From: Shewanella khirikhana
GTDB taxonomy: Bacteria > Pseudomonadota > Gammaproteobacteria > Enterobacterales > Shewanellaceae
Reading direction: 5' to 3'
DNA length: 64,000 bases
Assembly: GCF_003957745.1 (NCBI RefSeq)
Contig: NZ_CP020373.1
Span: forward strand, 806,001 to 870,000
Positions 53,692 through 63,800 of this stretch are shown here, piece after piece (within the stretch, counting starts at the first letter, position 1; each line of letters begins with the position of its first letter). The position numbers and the translations under genes were made by a program. The notes below the pieces were generated by a model. It made no database searches. It was not told the DNA's origin and saw only the letters and a list, made by a program, of their open reading frames with translations.

Positions 53692-55014
53692 GTGTCGCCA
53701 TCGTCTTCGCAGCAAACATCTCAGTCGACCTCAGATACCAGCCCAGCGCTTGAACTGGCGGATGTTTTACACAGACTTGAGTCGCTGGCGAGCACCCTTG
53801 AGCAGGGCCGAAGCCTATGGGACCTGCGTACTTTCGAGTGTGTAGACCTGCCCTGGGAGAGCGATTTCCCCGCGCTTGCCCACGTGCTTTGGGCCATCGA
53901 CGATGACCACATAGAGCCACTGGATAGAGATCAGCGCACCTTGTGTGCGCTGCTTTGGCCAGCGCTGGAAGCCGACTTGGCTCGGCGTGGCGAGCTGGTC
54001 TGGTCTAAGTCACTGTTTGACTGGACACTGCCTGCCAATCCGCTGGACAGCCTGGGTGACAATGCCCGTTATCATCCGGAAACCTTGCTGCCAGCGCAGA
54101 CGTTAAGCCGGTTTGCCGCTGGCATAAAAGGGCGCAAATGGGAGCAAATATCCCGTTTTGTGGCCATTGCGGCCGCGAGCAGCCCCGCCTTGCCTGTGTT
54201 TGAGTGGTGCGCCGGTAAGGGCCATCTTGGCCGCCTGATGGGCGCTGTGACCCAAATGCCGGTATTAAGCCTTGAGTGGCAGCAGCCTTTGTGTGATGCC
54301 GGCAGTATTGAGGCCGACAAGCGCGGCGTGAAGCAGCGCTTTGTGTGCGCCGATGCCTTCAGCGACAGCGCCGATGTGCTCGAGGCAGAGCAGCATGCAC
54401 TGGCGCTCCATGCCTGCGGCGAGCTGCATCTGACGCTGATGCGAAAGGCGGTGGCCGCTGGTACTGAGGCCATCAGTATTTCCCCTTGCTGTTATCATCT
54501 TTTCGCCAGCGGCGATTATAGCTGCATCAGTGCAGCTGGCCGGAAAACCGGCCTTTGCTTGTCGCGCCAGGCCCTGCAATTGCCTTTGAATCACTCACTG
54601 GTGGCGGGGGAGAAGGCCAACGCTGACCGTCTCAAGGAAGTAAGCTGGCGCCTGGGGTTTGACAGCCTGCAGCGCACCCTTCGCAATCAAGACGAGTACC
54701 TGCCGCTGCCATCGATTCGCCAAAGCCAGCTGTCCGGCAGCTTTGCCGACTTTTGCAACTGGGCCGCCGATTACCGCGGTCTGACACTGCCTGCTGAGTT
54801 TAACGCCGAGCCCTGGCTTGCCCTGGGGCTTAAACGCCAGCAGCTCACCCGCAGGCTGGATTTGGCCGCGCATTTGTTCCGGCCTTTGATTGAGCAGTTT
54901 TTGTTGCTGGATCGGGCGGCCTTTTTGCTGGAGGCCGGTTACCGCGTCAGTCTCAGTGCGTTTTGTGCGCCGCAAGTGACTCCCCGCAATGCGCTGATTG
55001 AAGCGCGTCGCTAA
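53692..55014 (+). CDS. SAM-dependent methyltransferase (RRNAD1/METTL25-like domain)
   Basis: From the GTG at 53692 (AGGGG upstream) it has 440 residues. A central Rossmann methyltransferase domain has the SAM loop VFEWCAGKGHLGRLM, ALHACGELHLTLMRKA and SISPCCYHLF, the CCYH signature seen in the METTL25/RRNAD1 family. Its substrate is unknown. A longer frame to 53653 lacks a site. The TAA stop is directly followed by the left end of repeat copy A. Confidence 0.85.
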   Translation: MSPSSSQQTSQSTSDTSPALELADVLHRLESLASTLEQGRSLWDLRTFECVDLPWESDFPALAHVLWAIDDDHIEPLDRDQRTLCALLWPALEADLARRGELVWSKSLFDWTLPANPLDSLGDNARYHPETLLPAQTLSRFAAGIKGRKWEQISRFVAIAAASSPALPVFEWCAGKGHLGRLMGAVTQMPVLSLEWQQPLCDAGSIEADKRGVKQRFVCADAFSDSADVLEAEQHALALHACGELHLTLMRKAVAAGTEAISISPCCYHLFASGDYSCISAAGRKTGLCLSRQALQLPLNHSLVAGEKANADRLKEVSWRLGFDSLQRTLRNQDEYLPLPSIRQSQLSGSFADFCNWAADYRGLTLPAEFNAEPWLALGLKRQQLTRRLDLAAHLFRPLIEQFLLLDRAAFLLEAGYRVSLSAFCAPQVTPRNALIEARR

Positions 55015-55300
55015 GGAAGATGCGAATAAGCCCCGTGCTTGCTCTGCGTGAGCTTATAGTGGATAAATGCAAGACACAGTTCGCAGCGAATGGCTCTGGT
55101 CCTTCGCACTTCTTTTTTGATTTCAAAAGCAGGTAACGCAGCAGATACCGCTGTAAGCCACGCCCTACGGGGCTTTGATAGCAACACCATTTCAGCGTTA
55201 TTCAACTGCAGCAGGCCTCGGCATGCCCTCAGTTGAATGCCTTGAACTGTCGCTGCTATCAAAGCCAGAGCTGTGCGAAGACTTGTTCGCACCTTCCCTA
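55015..55300. repeat. MITE-like repeat, copy A (about 286 bp)
   Basis: Left end GGAAGATGCGAATAAGCCCC and right end (other strand) TAGGGAAGGTGCGAACAAGT are related inverted termini. Inside is a large hairpin: GGCTTTGATAGCA (55171-55183) pairs perfectly with 55254-55266, and ATTCAACTG (55200-55208) pairs with 55230-55238 within it. No ORF of note. It begins at the nucleotide after the methyltransferase stop codon. Confidence 0.75.
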
Positions 55301-55546
55301 ACGCTCTTTGCTGGTCAATGGCCTGTGCTTGGGTCTATCAAAGGTGACGCGGGTTTTCTGCACACTTGATTTGAAATTCCTGCCAATCGGGCAAATTCTC
55401 AGGCCCAGTTCAGGCAGCACTGTTTGAATAGCCGCTTTCATGCCCGGCCCTTTTACAGCTAAGGGGTCGGATGAGCGCCTGTCCGGGGCTATTAGTTGAG
55501 TATTTTGGTTGGCTTGACCTGCATTTCTCTGGATAATGGCACCTTT

Positions 55547-55646
55547 GGGAAGGTGCGAATGAGTCTTCGCATAAGCGGTTCATTCGTGGGCTTGCATTGG
55601 TGGTTAGTCCACGCAGAGTAAGCACGGGGCTTATTCGCACCTTCCT
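55547..55646. repeat. MITE-like repeat, copy B (about 100 bp), inverted relative to A
   Basis: Ends GGAAGGTGCGAAT and ATTCGCACCTTCC form a perfect 13-bp inverted repeat. The left arm continues GAGTCTTCGCA, as in the right end of A, and the right arm contains AGCACGGGGCTTATTCGCAC, the complement of the left end of A. It is therefore a short internal-deletion form in the opposite orientation, about 60 nt upstream of oleA. Confidence 0.75.
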
Positions 55647-55709
55647 CTATTGTCAGGCCGTTTTGGCAAGCGGCCGCGAGTGCTTTGCATCCCAGATAAT
55701 TAGAACTGA

Positions 55710-56759
55710 ATGAAATATTCCCGAGTATTTATCAACAGCATGGCCTACGAACTGGCCCCTGTTGTCGTGTCGAGCTCTGAACTTGAGCAGCGTCTCGCTC
55801 CCCTGTATCAAAAGTTTCGTATTCCTATGGGACAGCTGGCTGCCCTGACCGGTATTCGCGAGCGCCGCTGGTGGCCGCTGGGTCACAGGTTGTCTGACGG
55901 CGCTATCAGCGCAGCCCAAAAGGCCCTCACTGAGACCGGCCTCAGTGCCAGCGATTTGGGCGCCGTGGTCTATACCGGGGTGTGCCGCGATCAGCACGAA
56001 CCGGCCACCGCCTGCCGTATTGCAGCAGCGCTGGGGGTGGGGCGCGACAGTGCTATCTACGATATTTCCAATGCCTGTCTTGGGGTGCTGTCGGGCATTC
56101 TCGACATTGCCAACCGCATCGAGCTTGGCCAAATCCGCGCCGGCTTGGTGGTGTCCTGTGAATCGGCCCGTGATATCGTCGATGTGACCATCGACCGTAT
56201 GCTGGCCGAGCCAACCATGCAGAATTTTGCCCAGTCGCTGGCCACGCTCACCGGCGGTTCAGGCGCTGTGGCAGTGCTGCTCACCGATGGCAGTTTCAAG
56301 CTGGCCACCGAGCGCAATCATCAGCTGCTGGGCGCAAGTCAATTGACCGCACCGGAGCATCATCAGCTGTGTCAGTGGGGCTTGCAGGAAGCCGGACATC
56401 GCATCTACCGCGAGTTTATGCGCACCGACGCCGTAACCCTGCTCAAAGAAGGGGTGGAGCTAGCCAAGCAAACCTGGCAGCACTTCCTCGGGCAGCGCGA
56501 ATGGCTGGCAAGCCAGGTCGATAAAGTTATCTGTCATCAGGTGGGCGCCGCCAACCGCAAACAGGTGCTTGCTGCGCTGCAAATACCTGAAGAGAAAGAA
56601 TTTCCTACCTTTGCCGAACTTGGCAATATGGGCACGGTTTCGCTGCCGGTATCGGCGGCCATGGCCCACGATCAGGGCTTTTTGCGCCCCGGGGATCAGG
56701 TGAGTTTTCTTGGCATAGGCTCAGGCCTTAACTGCATGATGTTGGGGCTGCGCTGGTAA
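55710..56759 (+). CDS. oleA: OleA, thiolase-fold acyl-CoA condensing enzyme
   Basis: OleA joins two fatty acyl-CoAs head to head in a non-decarboxylative Claisen condensation to a beta-keto acid, the first step of long-chain olefin synthesis. The 349-residue protein has the thiolase/FabH fold with Cys123 in ISNACLG, Glu97 in DQHEPAT, His276 in VICHQVGAANR and Asn306 in ELGNMGTVS, matching the Cys-Glu-His-Asn site of characterised OleA. The ATG at 55710 lacks a strong ribosome-binding site. It is the first gene of a four-gene operon; its TAA overlaps the oleB ATG by one base. Confidence 0.94.
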   Translation: MKYSRVFINSMAYELAPVVVSSSELEQRLAPLYQKFRIPMGQLAALTGIRERRWWPLGHRLSDGAISAAQKALTETGLSASDLGAVVYTGVCRDQHEPATACRIAAALGVGRDSAIYDISNACLGVLSGILDIANRIELGQIRAGLVVSCESARDIVDVTIDRMLAEPTMQNFAQSLATLTGGSGAVAVLLTDGSFKLATERNHQLLGASQLTAPEHHQLCQWGLQEAGHRIYREFMRTDAVTLLKEGVELAKQTWQHFLGQREWLASQVDKVICHQVGAANRKQVLAALQIPEEKEFPTFAELGNMGTVSLPVSAAMAHDQGFLRPGDQVSFLGIGSGLNCMMLGLRW

Positions 56760-57682
56760 TGAGTAACGAATTAATGCTGGACACCCTGCTGCCGTTCAAG
56801 CGGCAGTATTTCCGCCACAAGGGCCAGAATATTCACTATGTGGATGAAGCGCCTGCCGCGCCAAAGGGCACTGTGGTAATGGTTCATGGCAACCCCAGTT
56901 GGACCTTGTACTACCGCAAGCTGATAAGCGCGCTCAAGGGCGAGTACCGCTGCATTGCCATGGATAACGTGGGCTGCGGATTGTCGGATAAGCCCGATGA
57001 CAGCCAATACGATTACACCCTCACCAGCCGTATTGCCGATTTGGAGGCGCTGCTGGCTCACCTTGGGGTGAATGAGAAAGTGACCCTGGTGGTACACGAC
57101 TGGGGCGGGATGATTGGCATGGGCTGGGCATCCAAATATCCGCAGGCCATTGAAAGATTGGTGATATTAAATACCGCCGCATTTCATCTGCCAACCAGCA
57201 AGCCGTTGCCACTGCGGCTTAAAATTTGCCGCAATACCTGGCTGGGCACTGTGCTGGTGCGGGGCTTTAACGCCTTTGCCGGTCTGGCGTCTGTGATTGG
57301 CTGCAAGCGAAACCCCATGTCGGCGCCGCTGAGAAAAGCCTACGTATCGCCTTTCAACAGCTGGGCGAATCGGATTTCCACCCTGCGTTTTGTGCAGGAT
57401 ATTCCGCTGCAGCCAAGCGATAAAGCCTACGCTGAGGTCAGCCGGATTGAAGCCAGTCTCGACGGTTTCACCGAAGTGCCGACCCTGATTTGCTGGGGCC
57501 TTGAGGATTTTGTGTTTGATAAACACTTCCTTGAGGTATGGCAGCAAAAACTGCCCAAGGCAGAGGTATACGCCTTTGCCGACTGCGGCCATTACATCCT
57601 CGAAGATGCGGCCGATGAAGTTATTGGCCATATTCAGCAGTTTATTGACCGTTCATCCGCCCGCGAGGCGCTGGCATCATGA
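56759..57682 (+). CDS. oleB: OleB, alpha/beta-hydrolase beta-lactone decarboxylase
   Basis: OleB removes CO2 from the beta-lactone made by OleC, giving the final cis-olefin. The 307-residue protein resembles haloalkane dehalogenases: oxyanion loop HGNPSW (43-48), nucleophile Asp114 in VVHDWGGMIGMGW and His278 in DCGHYILED. It overlaps oleA by 1 nt and oleC by 4 nt. Start and end are set by these overlaps. Separate oleB and oleC genes, as here, are the usual gammaproteobacterial form; some actinobacteria have them fused. Confidence 0.94.
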   Translation: MSNELMLDTLLPFKRQYFRHKGQNIHYVDEAPAAPKGTVVMVHGNPSWTLYYRKLISALKGEYRCIAMDNVGCGLSDKPDDSQYDYTLTSRIADLEALLAHLGVNEKVTLVVHDWGGMIGMGWASKYPQAIERLVILNTAAFHLPTSKPLPLRLKICRNTWLGTVLVRGFNAFAGLASVIGCKRNPMSAPLRKAYVSPFNSWANRISTLRFVQDIPLQPSDKAYAEVSRIEASLDGFTEVPTLICWGLEDFVFDKHFLEVWQQKLPKAEVYAFADCGHYILEDAADEVIGHIQQFIDRSSAREALAS

Positions 57683-59370
57683 GTGCCAATCTGTGCCGTC
57701 ACTTGCTCACAGCCGCGACCGAGCGCCCAGAAGGGCTGGCCGTTGCGGTGCAAAGGCACAGATTTGGAAAGCCACCCAGAGGCATAGGCGAGCTTTGCTA
57801 CGATGAGCTCAGTCTCGGTGAGCTGAATCGTCGCAGCGATGCCATTGCCCATGGCCTGCTGAGCGCCGGACTCAAGGCCGGTGACAAAGCCGTGCTGATG
57901 GTGACGCCGGGGCTGGATTTCTTTGCGCTCACCTTTGCTCTGTTCAAGGCAGGGATCATCCCTGTGATGGTCGACCCGGGAATGGGCATTAAAAACCTCG
58001 GTCAGTGCTTCGATGAAGCTGCGCCCGATGCCTTTATCGGTATTCCCAAGGCCCATGTGGCGCGGATGCTGTTTGGCTGGGGAAAGCGCACGCTAAAGAC
58101 CCTGATAACCGTGGGCCGTGGCCTGAAAATTTGGGGCGGCCCGACTCTGGGCCAGCTGGAGCAGCAGGGCAATGGCAAAGCGTCATTCCCGATGCAGATG
58201 CTGGGCGAAGATGCGCTGTGCGCCATCCTCTTTACCAGCGGCAGCACCGGCGTGCCCAAGGGTGTGGAATACAGCCACCGGATGTTTGAAGCGCAGATAA
58301 CCGCGCTTAAGCAGGACTATGGCATCAGCCCTGGCGAGCGTGACCTGTCGACTTTTCCGCTGTTTGCTCTGTTTGGTCCCGCGCTCGGTATGGCCTCCAT
58401 TGTGCCCTGTATGGATGCGAGCCGTCCTATCAAGGCAAATCCAGAATATTTGTTTAAAGCCATTGCCGATTATGGCTGTACCAACCTGTTCCTGAATCCG
58501 GCGCTGCTGGATAAGCTTGGCCATTTCGGTGTGGACAATCAAAGGCAGTTGACCGGCGTCAAACGGGTGATTTCTGCCGGGGCGCCAGCCTCTATCGATG
58601 CCATCAGCCGCTTCAGCCGTTTATTGCCAGAAGGCGCACCTGTGCTCAATTCCTACGGTGCAACCGAGGGGTTGCCGCTGTGTTTTGTCGCCAGCGATGA
58701 GCTGCTGGCCAGTGGTGAGGTGACTGCCAAAGGTGGTGGCATCCTGGTGGGTAAGCCGGTGAGCGGCGTCTCCATCGACATTATTGCCATTGATGAAGCT
58801 CCCATCGCCGATTGGTCACAGGCACCGCTTTTGCAAGCCTATGAAATCGGTGAGATTGTTGCCAAAGGCCCCATGGTGAGCCAGGCCTATTACCACAGAG
58901 ATGAAGCTACGCTTCAGGCCAAAATTTCTGATGGAGGCGTTAAACGTCACCGCATGGGCGATCTCGGGTATCTCGATGATGAAGGGCGGCTGTGGATGTG
59001 TGGCCGCAAGGCCCACAGGGTAGATGCCACCGAGGGCGGCGCCTTCAGCAAACGCTATTTCTCCATCCCCTGTGAGCGAATTTTCAATAACCATCCGCTG
59101 GTGGCGCGCTCGGCGCTGGTGGGAGTGCATCGCCTCGGCGACAAGTTACCTCTGGTGTGCATCGAGCTTGATAAGACCCTTGCCTGCAACAACGCCAGTA
59201 CCCTGTATCGCGAGCTCAGGGAAATGGCCGAGGCCAATGACATCACCCGCGGTATCGACTTCTTCCTTATCCATGAATCTTTCCCCATGGATGTGCGCCA
59301 TAACGCCAAGATTTTCCGTGAAAAACTGGCGGTATGGGCTGAAAAACAACTCTCCGGTGGCCTTAAATGA
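57679..59370 (+). CDS. oleC: OleC, beta-lactone synthetase (ANL superfamily)
   Basis: OleC uses ATP to convert the beta-hydroxy acid from OleD into a beta-lactone. The 563-residue protein has the adenylation motifs FTSGSTGVPKGVEYSH (~184-200), NSYGATEGLP, and RMGDLGYLDDEGRLWMCGRK near the hinge. Its best-known relatives are fatty acyl-CoA/AMP ligases, but the ole context makes OleC the clear assignment. The ATG overlaps the oleB stop (ATGA) and the stop overlaps the oleD start (ATGA). Confidence 0.94.
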   Translation: MSANLCRHLLTAATERPEGLAVAVQRHRFGKPPRGIGELCYDELSLGELNRRSDAIAHGLLSAGLKAGDKAVLMVTPGLDFFALTFALFKAGIIPVMVDPGMGIKNLGQCFDEAAPDAFIGIPKAHVARMLFGWGKRTLKTLITVGRGLKIWGGPTLGQLEQQGNGKASFPMQMLGEDALCAILFTSGSTGVPKGVEYSHRMFEAQITALKQDYGISPGERDLSTFPLFALFGPALGMASIVPCMDASRPIKANPEYLFKAIADYGCTNLFLNPALLDKLGHFGVDNQRQLTGVKRVISAGAPASIDAISRFSRLLPEGAPVLNSYGATEGLPLCFVASDELLASGEVTAKGGGILVGKPVSGVSIDIIAIDEAPIADWSQAPLLQAYEIGEIVAKGPMVSQAYYHRDEATLQAKISDGGVKRHRMGDLGYLDDEGRLWMCGRKAHRVDATEGGAFSKRYFSIPCERIFNNHPLVARSALVGVHRLGDKLPLVCIELDKTLACNNASTLYRELREMAEANDITRGIDFFLIHESFPMDVRHNAKIFREKLAVWAEKQLSGGLK

Positions 59371-60428
59371 CCCAGGCTTTTCCACTGCATCCTGAACAAA
59401 TCAGTGCCGCCAGAACGCTGGCCAGCCAGGTGTCCAAAGTGCTGGTGACCGGCGCCGGTGGCTTTTTGGGTAAGGCGCTTTGCCGCCAGTTGCTCTCGGC
59501 GGGTATCGACGTGGTGGGGATTGCCCGCTCGGATTACCCGGCCCTTGAGCAGCTGGGCGTGACCATGCACAGGGGCGATATAACCGATATCGCCTCGCTG
59601 GAGGCGGCCATGCAGGGCTGCGAGCTGGTGTTCCATGTGGCGTCCAAGGCAGGCGTTTGGGGCAGCCGCGAAAGCTACTATGGCCCCAATGTCGCAGGTG
59701 CCGCCAACGTGATTGAGGCCGCAAGGCAGCAAGGCGCAAAGGGCATTATCTACACCAGCACCCCCAGCGTGACCTTTGCCGGAGAAGACGAGTCAGGTAT
59801 CGATGAGTCGGCGCCTTATGCTGAGCATTTCCTGAATCATTACGGCGCCTCCAAGGCAGAGGCCGAGGCCATGATGCTGTCGGCACACTGCCAGGATTTA
59901 CGCACAGTGGCGCTGCGGCCGCATTTGATTTGGGGGCCGGAAGACCCTCATCTGGTGCCACGCGTCATTACCCGCGGCCGGGCAGGGCGCCTTAAGCTTG
60001 TGGGCCGTGAAGACAAGCTGGTGGATACCATTTATGTGGACAATGCCGCCCACGCCCATGTGTTGGCAGCCATCTCGCTGCTGAAGGACGATAGCCCCTG
60101 TGGCGGCAAAGCCTTCTTTTTGAGTAACGATGAACCGGTGACCATGGCCGACATGCTGGGGCGCATTCTCGCCTGTGACAATCAGCACCAGCGTCTGCGC
60201 CGTGTTCCCGTGGGGCTCGCCTACGCCGTGGGCGCGCTGCTTGAAGGTGTCTATGGCCTGCTTGGCAAACAGGAAGAGCCGGTTATCACCCGCTTTGTGG
60301 CGCGTCAGCTTTCCTGCAGCCATTACTACCGCATTGATGCCGCCAAAACCTTACTTGGCTACCAGCCGCTGATTTCCCTCGATGAAGGGATGAAGCGATT
60401 GGCTCCCTGGGTCAAATCAGCGCTCTGA
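59367..60428 (+). CDS. oleD: OleD, NAD(P)H-dependent 2-alkyl-3-ketoacid reductase
   Basis: OleD reduces the OleA product to a 2-alkyl-3-hydroxy acid. The 353-residue extended short-chain dehydrogenase (3-beta-HSD type) has the dinucleotide loop GAGGFLG at 29-35 and the catalytic YGASK near 159-163, with an upstream STPSV Ser. The C-terminal substrate domain has hydrophobic helices (VGLAYAVGALLEGVYGLLG) that may contact the membrane. It is the last gene of the operon and is followed by a terminator. Confidence 0.94.
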   Translation: MTQAFPLHPEQISAARTLASQVSKVLVTGAGGFLGKALCRQLLSAGIDVVGIARSDYPALEQLGVTMHRGDITDIASLEAAMQGCELVFHVASKAGVWGSRESYYGPNVAGAANVIEAARQQGAKGIIYTSTPSVTFAGEDESGIDESAPYAEHFLNHYGASKAEAEAMMLSAHCQDLRTVALRPHLIWGPEDPHLVPRVITRGRAGRLKLVGREDKLVDTIYVDNAAHAHVLAAISLLKDDSPCGGKAFFLSNDEPVTMADMLGRILACDNQHQRLRRVPVGLAYAVGALLEGVYGLLGKQEEPVITRFVARQLSCSHYYRIDAAKTLLGYQPLISLDEGMKRLAPWVKSAL

Positions 60429-60455
60429 CTTGTTAGACGATCCCGTCTTTTTGTG

Positions 60456-60487
60456 AGCCCCGGTCAATGCCGGGGCTTATCTTTTTG
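60456..60487 (+). terminator. Terminator of the oleABCD operon
   Basis: The perfect 8-bp stem AGCCCCGG / CCGGGGCT, then TATCTTTTT, 28 nt after the oleD stop. Confidence 0.88.
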
Positions 60488-60802
60488 GCCGCAGTTGCCG
60501 CTTCATCCTCATCAGCTTTTGTTATTCCCATCCATGCAATTTAAGTCGCTCAGACATCGCCATGGTTAAAATCATTTATAAAACAGCAGCATAAAGTTTT
60601 ATGTGACGCCCAGATTGTCTTCCTGTCTGTAAAGCAATTTTTACCATTTAATAATATATATTGTATGCAAAATGCTTGAGTGACAATGAACTAACAAGGT
60701 AAAGTCGCCGACACTTGCGCAGCATGGTTGCCGCCTTACGGCCAACTTAATGGCGAAATCCTGTTGTGTTCTTGCCTCAGACCAGTCATTCGAGAAGTTG
60801 TC
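60488..60802. other. 315-nt region upstream of the PilY1-like gene
   Basis: No gene is seen. The central part is AT-rich (ATAATATATATTG near 60650) and is a likely promoter region, but I cannot assign a definite -35/-10. There is no good Shine-Dalgarno within 10 nt of the ATG at 60803 (CGAGAAGTTGTC). Confidence 0.45.
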
Positions 60803-63800
60803 ATGTCTGTTTCCAGAAATATTGTCCGCGCCCTGGCGCTCCTGTGTATCGCCAGCTTGAGTGCTGCAGACGATACGTCACTGTTCAAGGTCAGCACAGG
60901 TAACAGCAGACCACAGGTACTGATAATTCTGGATACCTCAAGCAGTATGGGGGCGACGGTTCAGATGCCCCCGGTCTATGTACCTCCAACCAGCCGCAGT
61001 GGCGAGCCGCTGCCTCCTGCGGCAGGCAGCAAGCTCTACTTTATCCGCGGGGATGAGCAGTTGGATGTCAATAACCTGCAGGCGGCCAGCTATATTTTGC
61101 ACGCCAACAACGCCTGCGCCGATTCATGGGAGCAGCTGCAAAAGTACGGGATCTACACCGGCTTTATCGGCAGTTTTGACCCGCAACTGCGTCAGTGGTC
61201 CGATACGCCAGCCAGTGGTGGGAGTGTATTGGTGGACTGTCTTGCCGACATCGAAAGCAGCAACTATCAAAATGGCGCAGGACGCGCAGAGGGCTTACCG
61301 GTAGCAAGTGGTTCTGAAGCCCATATCCGCGTCAATGCCAACAGTTCCCAGGCCCATCGTGATGCCGCCAAGGCCAGTGCCAGAGCGTCTGGACTTCGCC
61401 GTGGCGTGGCAGTCACCCTTTACAGCGAGCACTACGTTAACTGGAAAATAGACAACCCCATTCCGGTTTATGGCACCAGAATGGATCTCGCCAAGGAGGC
61501 GCTGCGGCAGGTGGCGCTTTCCATGGTGGATATCGATTTGGGGCTGGCGATATTCAACGTCAATCTGGGCGAGCGTGAGGCACCCGGTGGCCCCTACGGC
61601 CACGGAGGGAAAATTTTCTCCGCCATTAACAGGTTTGACAGCGCGCGGCGGATGACCTTCCTTGGGCAGGTTGAGCGCATGGGCTACGCCTTCCAAACAC
61701 CGACCTGTGAAACCTTATACGAGGCTTACCGTTATTTTGCTGGTGAACCTGTGCTTTATGGCCATCAGGACAGGGACTACTACTGGGATTACGGTGCCGC
61801 TTACAAAGGCATGTCCGGCGATCCTGCCGCCGAAGTTCAAGGCGTATATCAGTCGCCTTTTAAGCGCTGTGATCGCCGTGGTTACATCATCTACATCACC
61901 GACGGCGAGCCCACCGAAGACTTTGACGCCAACGATGCCATCCGCGCTCTGACCGGCGTGAGATACAGCCACAGTGATGATAATGACTGGGGCAAGATGC
62001 AAAATGCCAGCGAGGCATTAATTGCGCTGGCAGGGTGGATGAACACCCATGATGTAAACCCCGGTGTTGATGGCGAGCAGATGGTGTCTACCCACACCAT
62101 TGGCTACTCCGAGGGGGCGTTGGGCGCCAAAACCCTGTTGGAGTCGGTAGCCACGGCAGGTGGCGGCAGTTTCTTCGATGCCACCGATCTTAGTTCCCAA
62201 AACAATTTTCAGGATAAGCTGCAGCAGGCGTTGAAGGCGGCGCTGAACCAGATAGTCGAGCGGGAATCCAGCTTTTCGTCTCCGGCGGTGGTTAACAGTG
62301 AAACCCGACTTGAAACCGGTGAGCACGTATATTTACCCATGTTCCGTTCAGCCCAGCGCCCCCGTTGGAGCGGTGATATCAAGAAGTATCGCCTCAGTGG
62401 CGATGGCAGGGTGCTGGATAAAAATGGGGTCTCTGTCACCGGGGCGGATGGTGGGGTGGCAGCCGAGGCCTGCTCTGTGTGGGCTAGCTCCTGCAACGGG
62501 GGCGATGGTCAGAATTTCGGTCGTGGCGGTGTTGCCGCTGCAGTCGCTGCGATGAAGAACAAAGACAGGGTGCTTTACACCCAGGACGGAGCCAAGCTGG
62601 AGCCTTTGACTCTGGATAGCCTTACCAATATTGCCGGTGGCATTAACGAGCTGGCGTTGCAGCTTGGATTGCCTGAGGTGCTGGTCGAAAACCATGTGTC
62701 CTGGATCCGTGGCATCGATGTCGATGATGCCGACAGGGATGGCGACCGCACAGACAGCCGCAGCGATAGTTTCGGCGACATGCTCCATGCCAGGCCGGTC
62801 GCGCTGGAATACGGTAGCGGGAGTGACAAAGCCGTTTACCTGCTGGCCGCCACCAATCAGGGTTTTCTGCACATGTTCAAAGACTCTGGTGGTTCTGTGT
62901 TTGAGCTGTGGGCCTTTATGCCCTGGAGTTTGCTGTCAAATCAGTATCCTCTGAGAACGGCTGTCAGCGGCGGTCACAATATTTACGGTCTGGACTCGAC
63001 CCCGGTCGTGCATCGCTTTAACGGGGTTGACGGGCAAAAGACCTGGGTCTTTTTCGGGATGCGCCGTGGCGGAAAGCAATATTTTGCGCTGGATATTTCA
63101 GACCCTGGCAATCCCACCATGTTGTGGCAGGCTGGCCCGGACAGCGAGGGGCTGGAAGGGCTGGGGCAGACCTGGGCCAGGCCGGTCGTGACTCGTATCC
63201 CGGGCCATAAGGGACCGGTGCTGATAGTGGGCGGTGGCTATCAGCCCGGAGCCAAAGACTCAGCTCAAGTCGGCAGCAGTGACAGCAAGGGGCTGGGGGT
63301 GTATATCCTCGATGCGGCCGATGGCAGCCTGATCCACAGCTTCAGTGCCGAAGTTGTCCGTGAGAACCAGACGCTGATGCGGGGGCTGAAAGACAGTATT
63401 CCCAACGAAGTGGCGGTGTTGGATGCCAATGGCGATGGTCTGACCGACAGAGTTTATGCCACCGACACAGGGGGGAATGTCTGGCGTTTGGACTTGCCCG
63501 GCCCTAAGCCGGATAAGATTGGCGCTGCATGGTCTGCATTCAAGTTTGCCAGCCTGGGGGGCGATTCGGCCGTCAGTGACAGACGCTTCTTTTCTGCACC
63601 CGTTGTTGCCCAGACCGCAACAGACCTCAGTTTTACCCTGGAGCTGGACACGACAACAGGCACCGAAACCCGGGTTAGCCGCCGCCAACTGCCTTACGAT
63701 GCAGTTGCCATAGGCTCGGGGATCCGGCCCTTACCCATGGATACCAGCCGCGAGGATGCCTTCTTCCTGTTGCAGGATCGCATTACCGCCAGTCAGTCGT

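Noticed and set aside
55014..55646. Possible small genes in the oleA upstream region
   Set aside because: The frames seen are produced by the two repeat elements; they start and stop within repeat ends.
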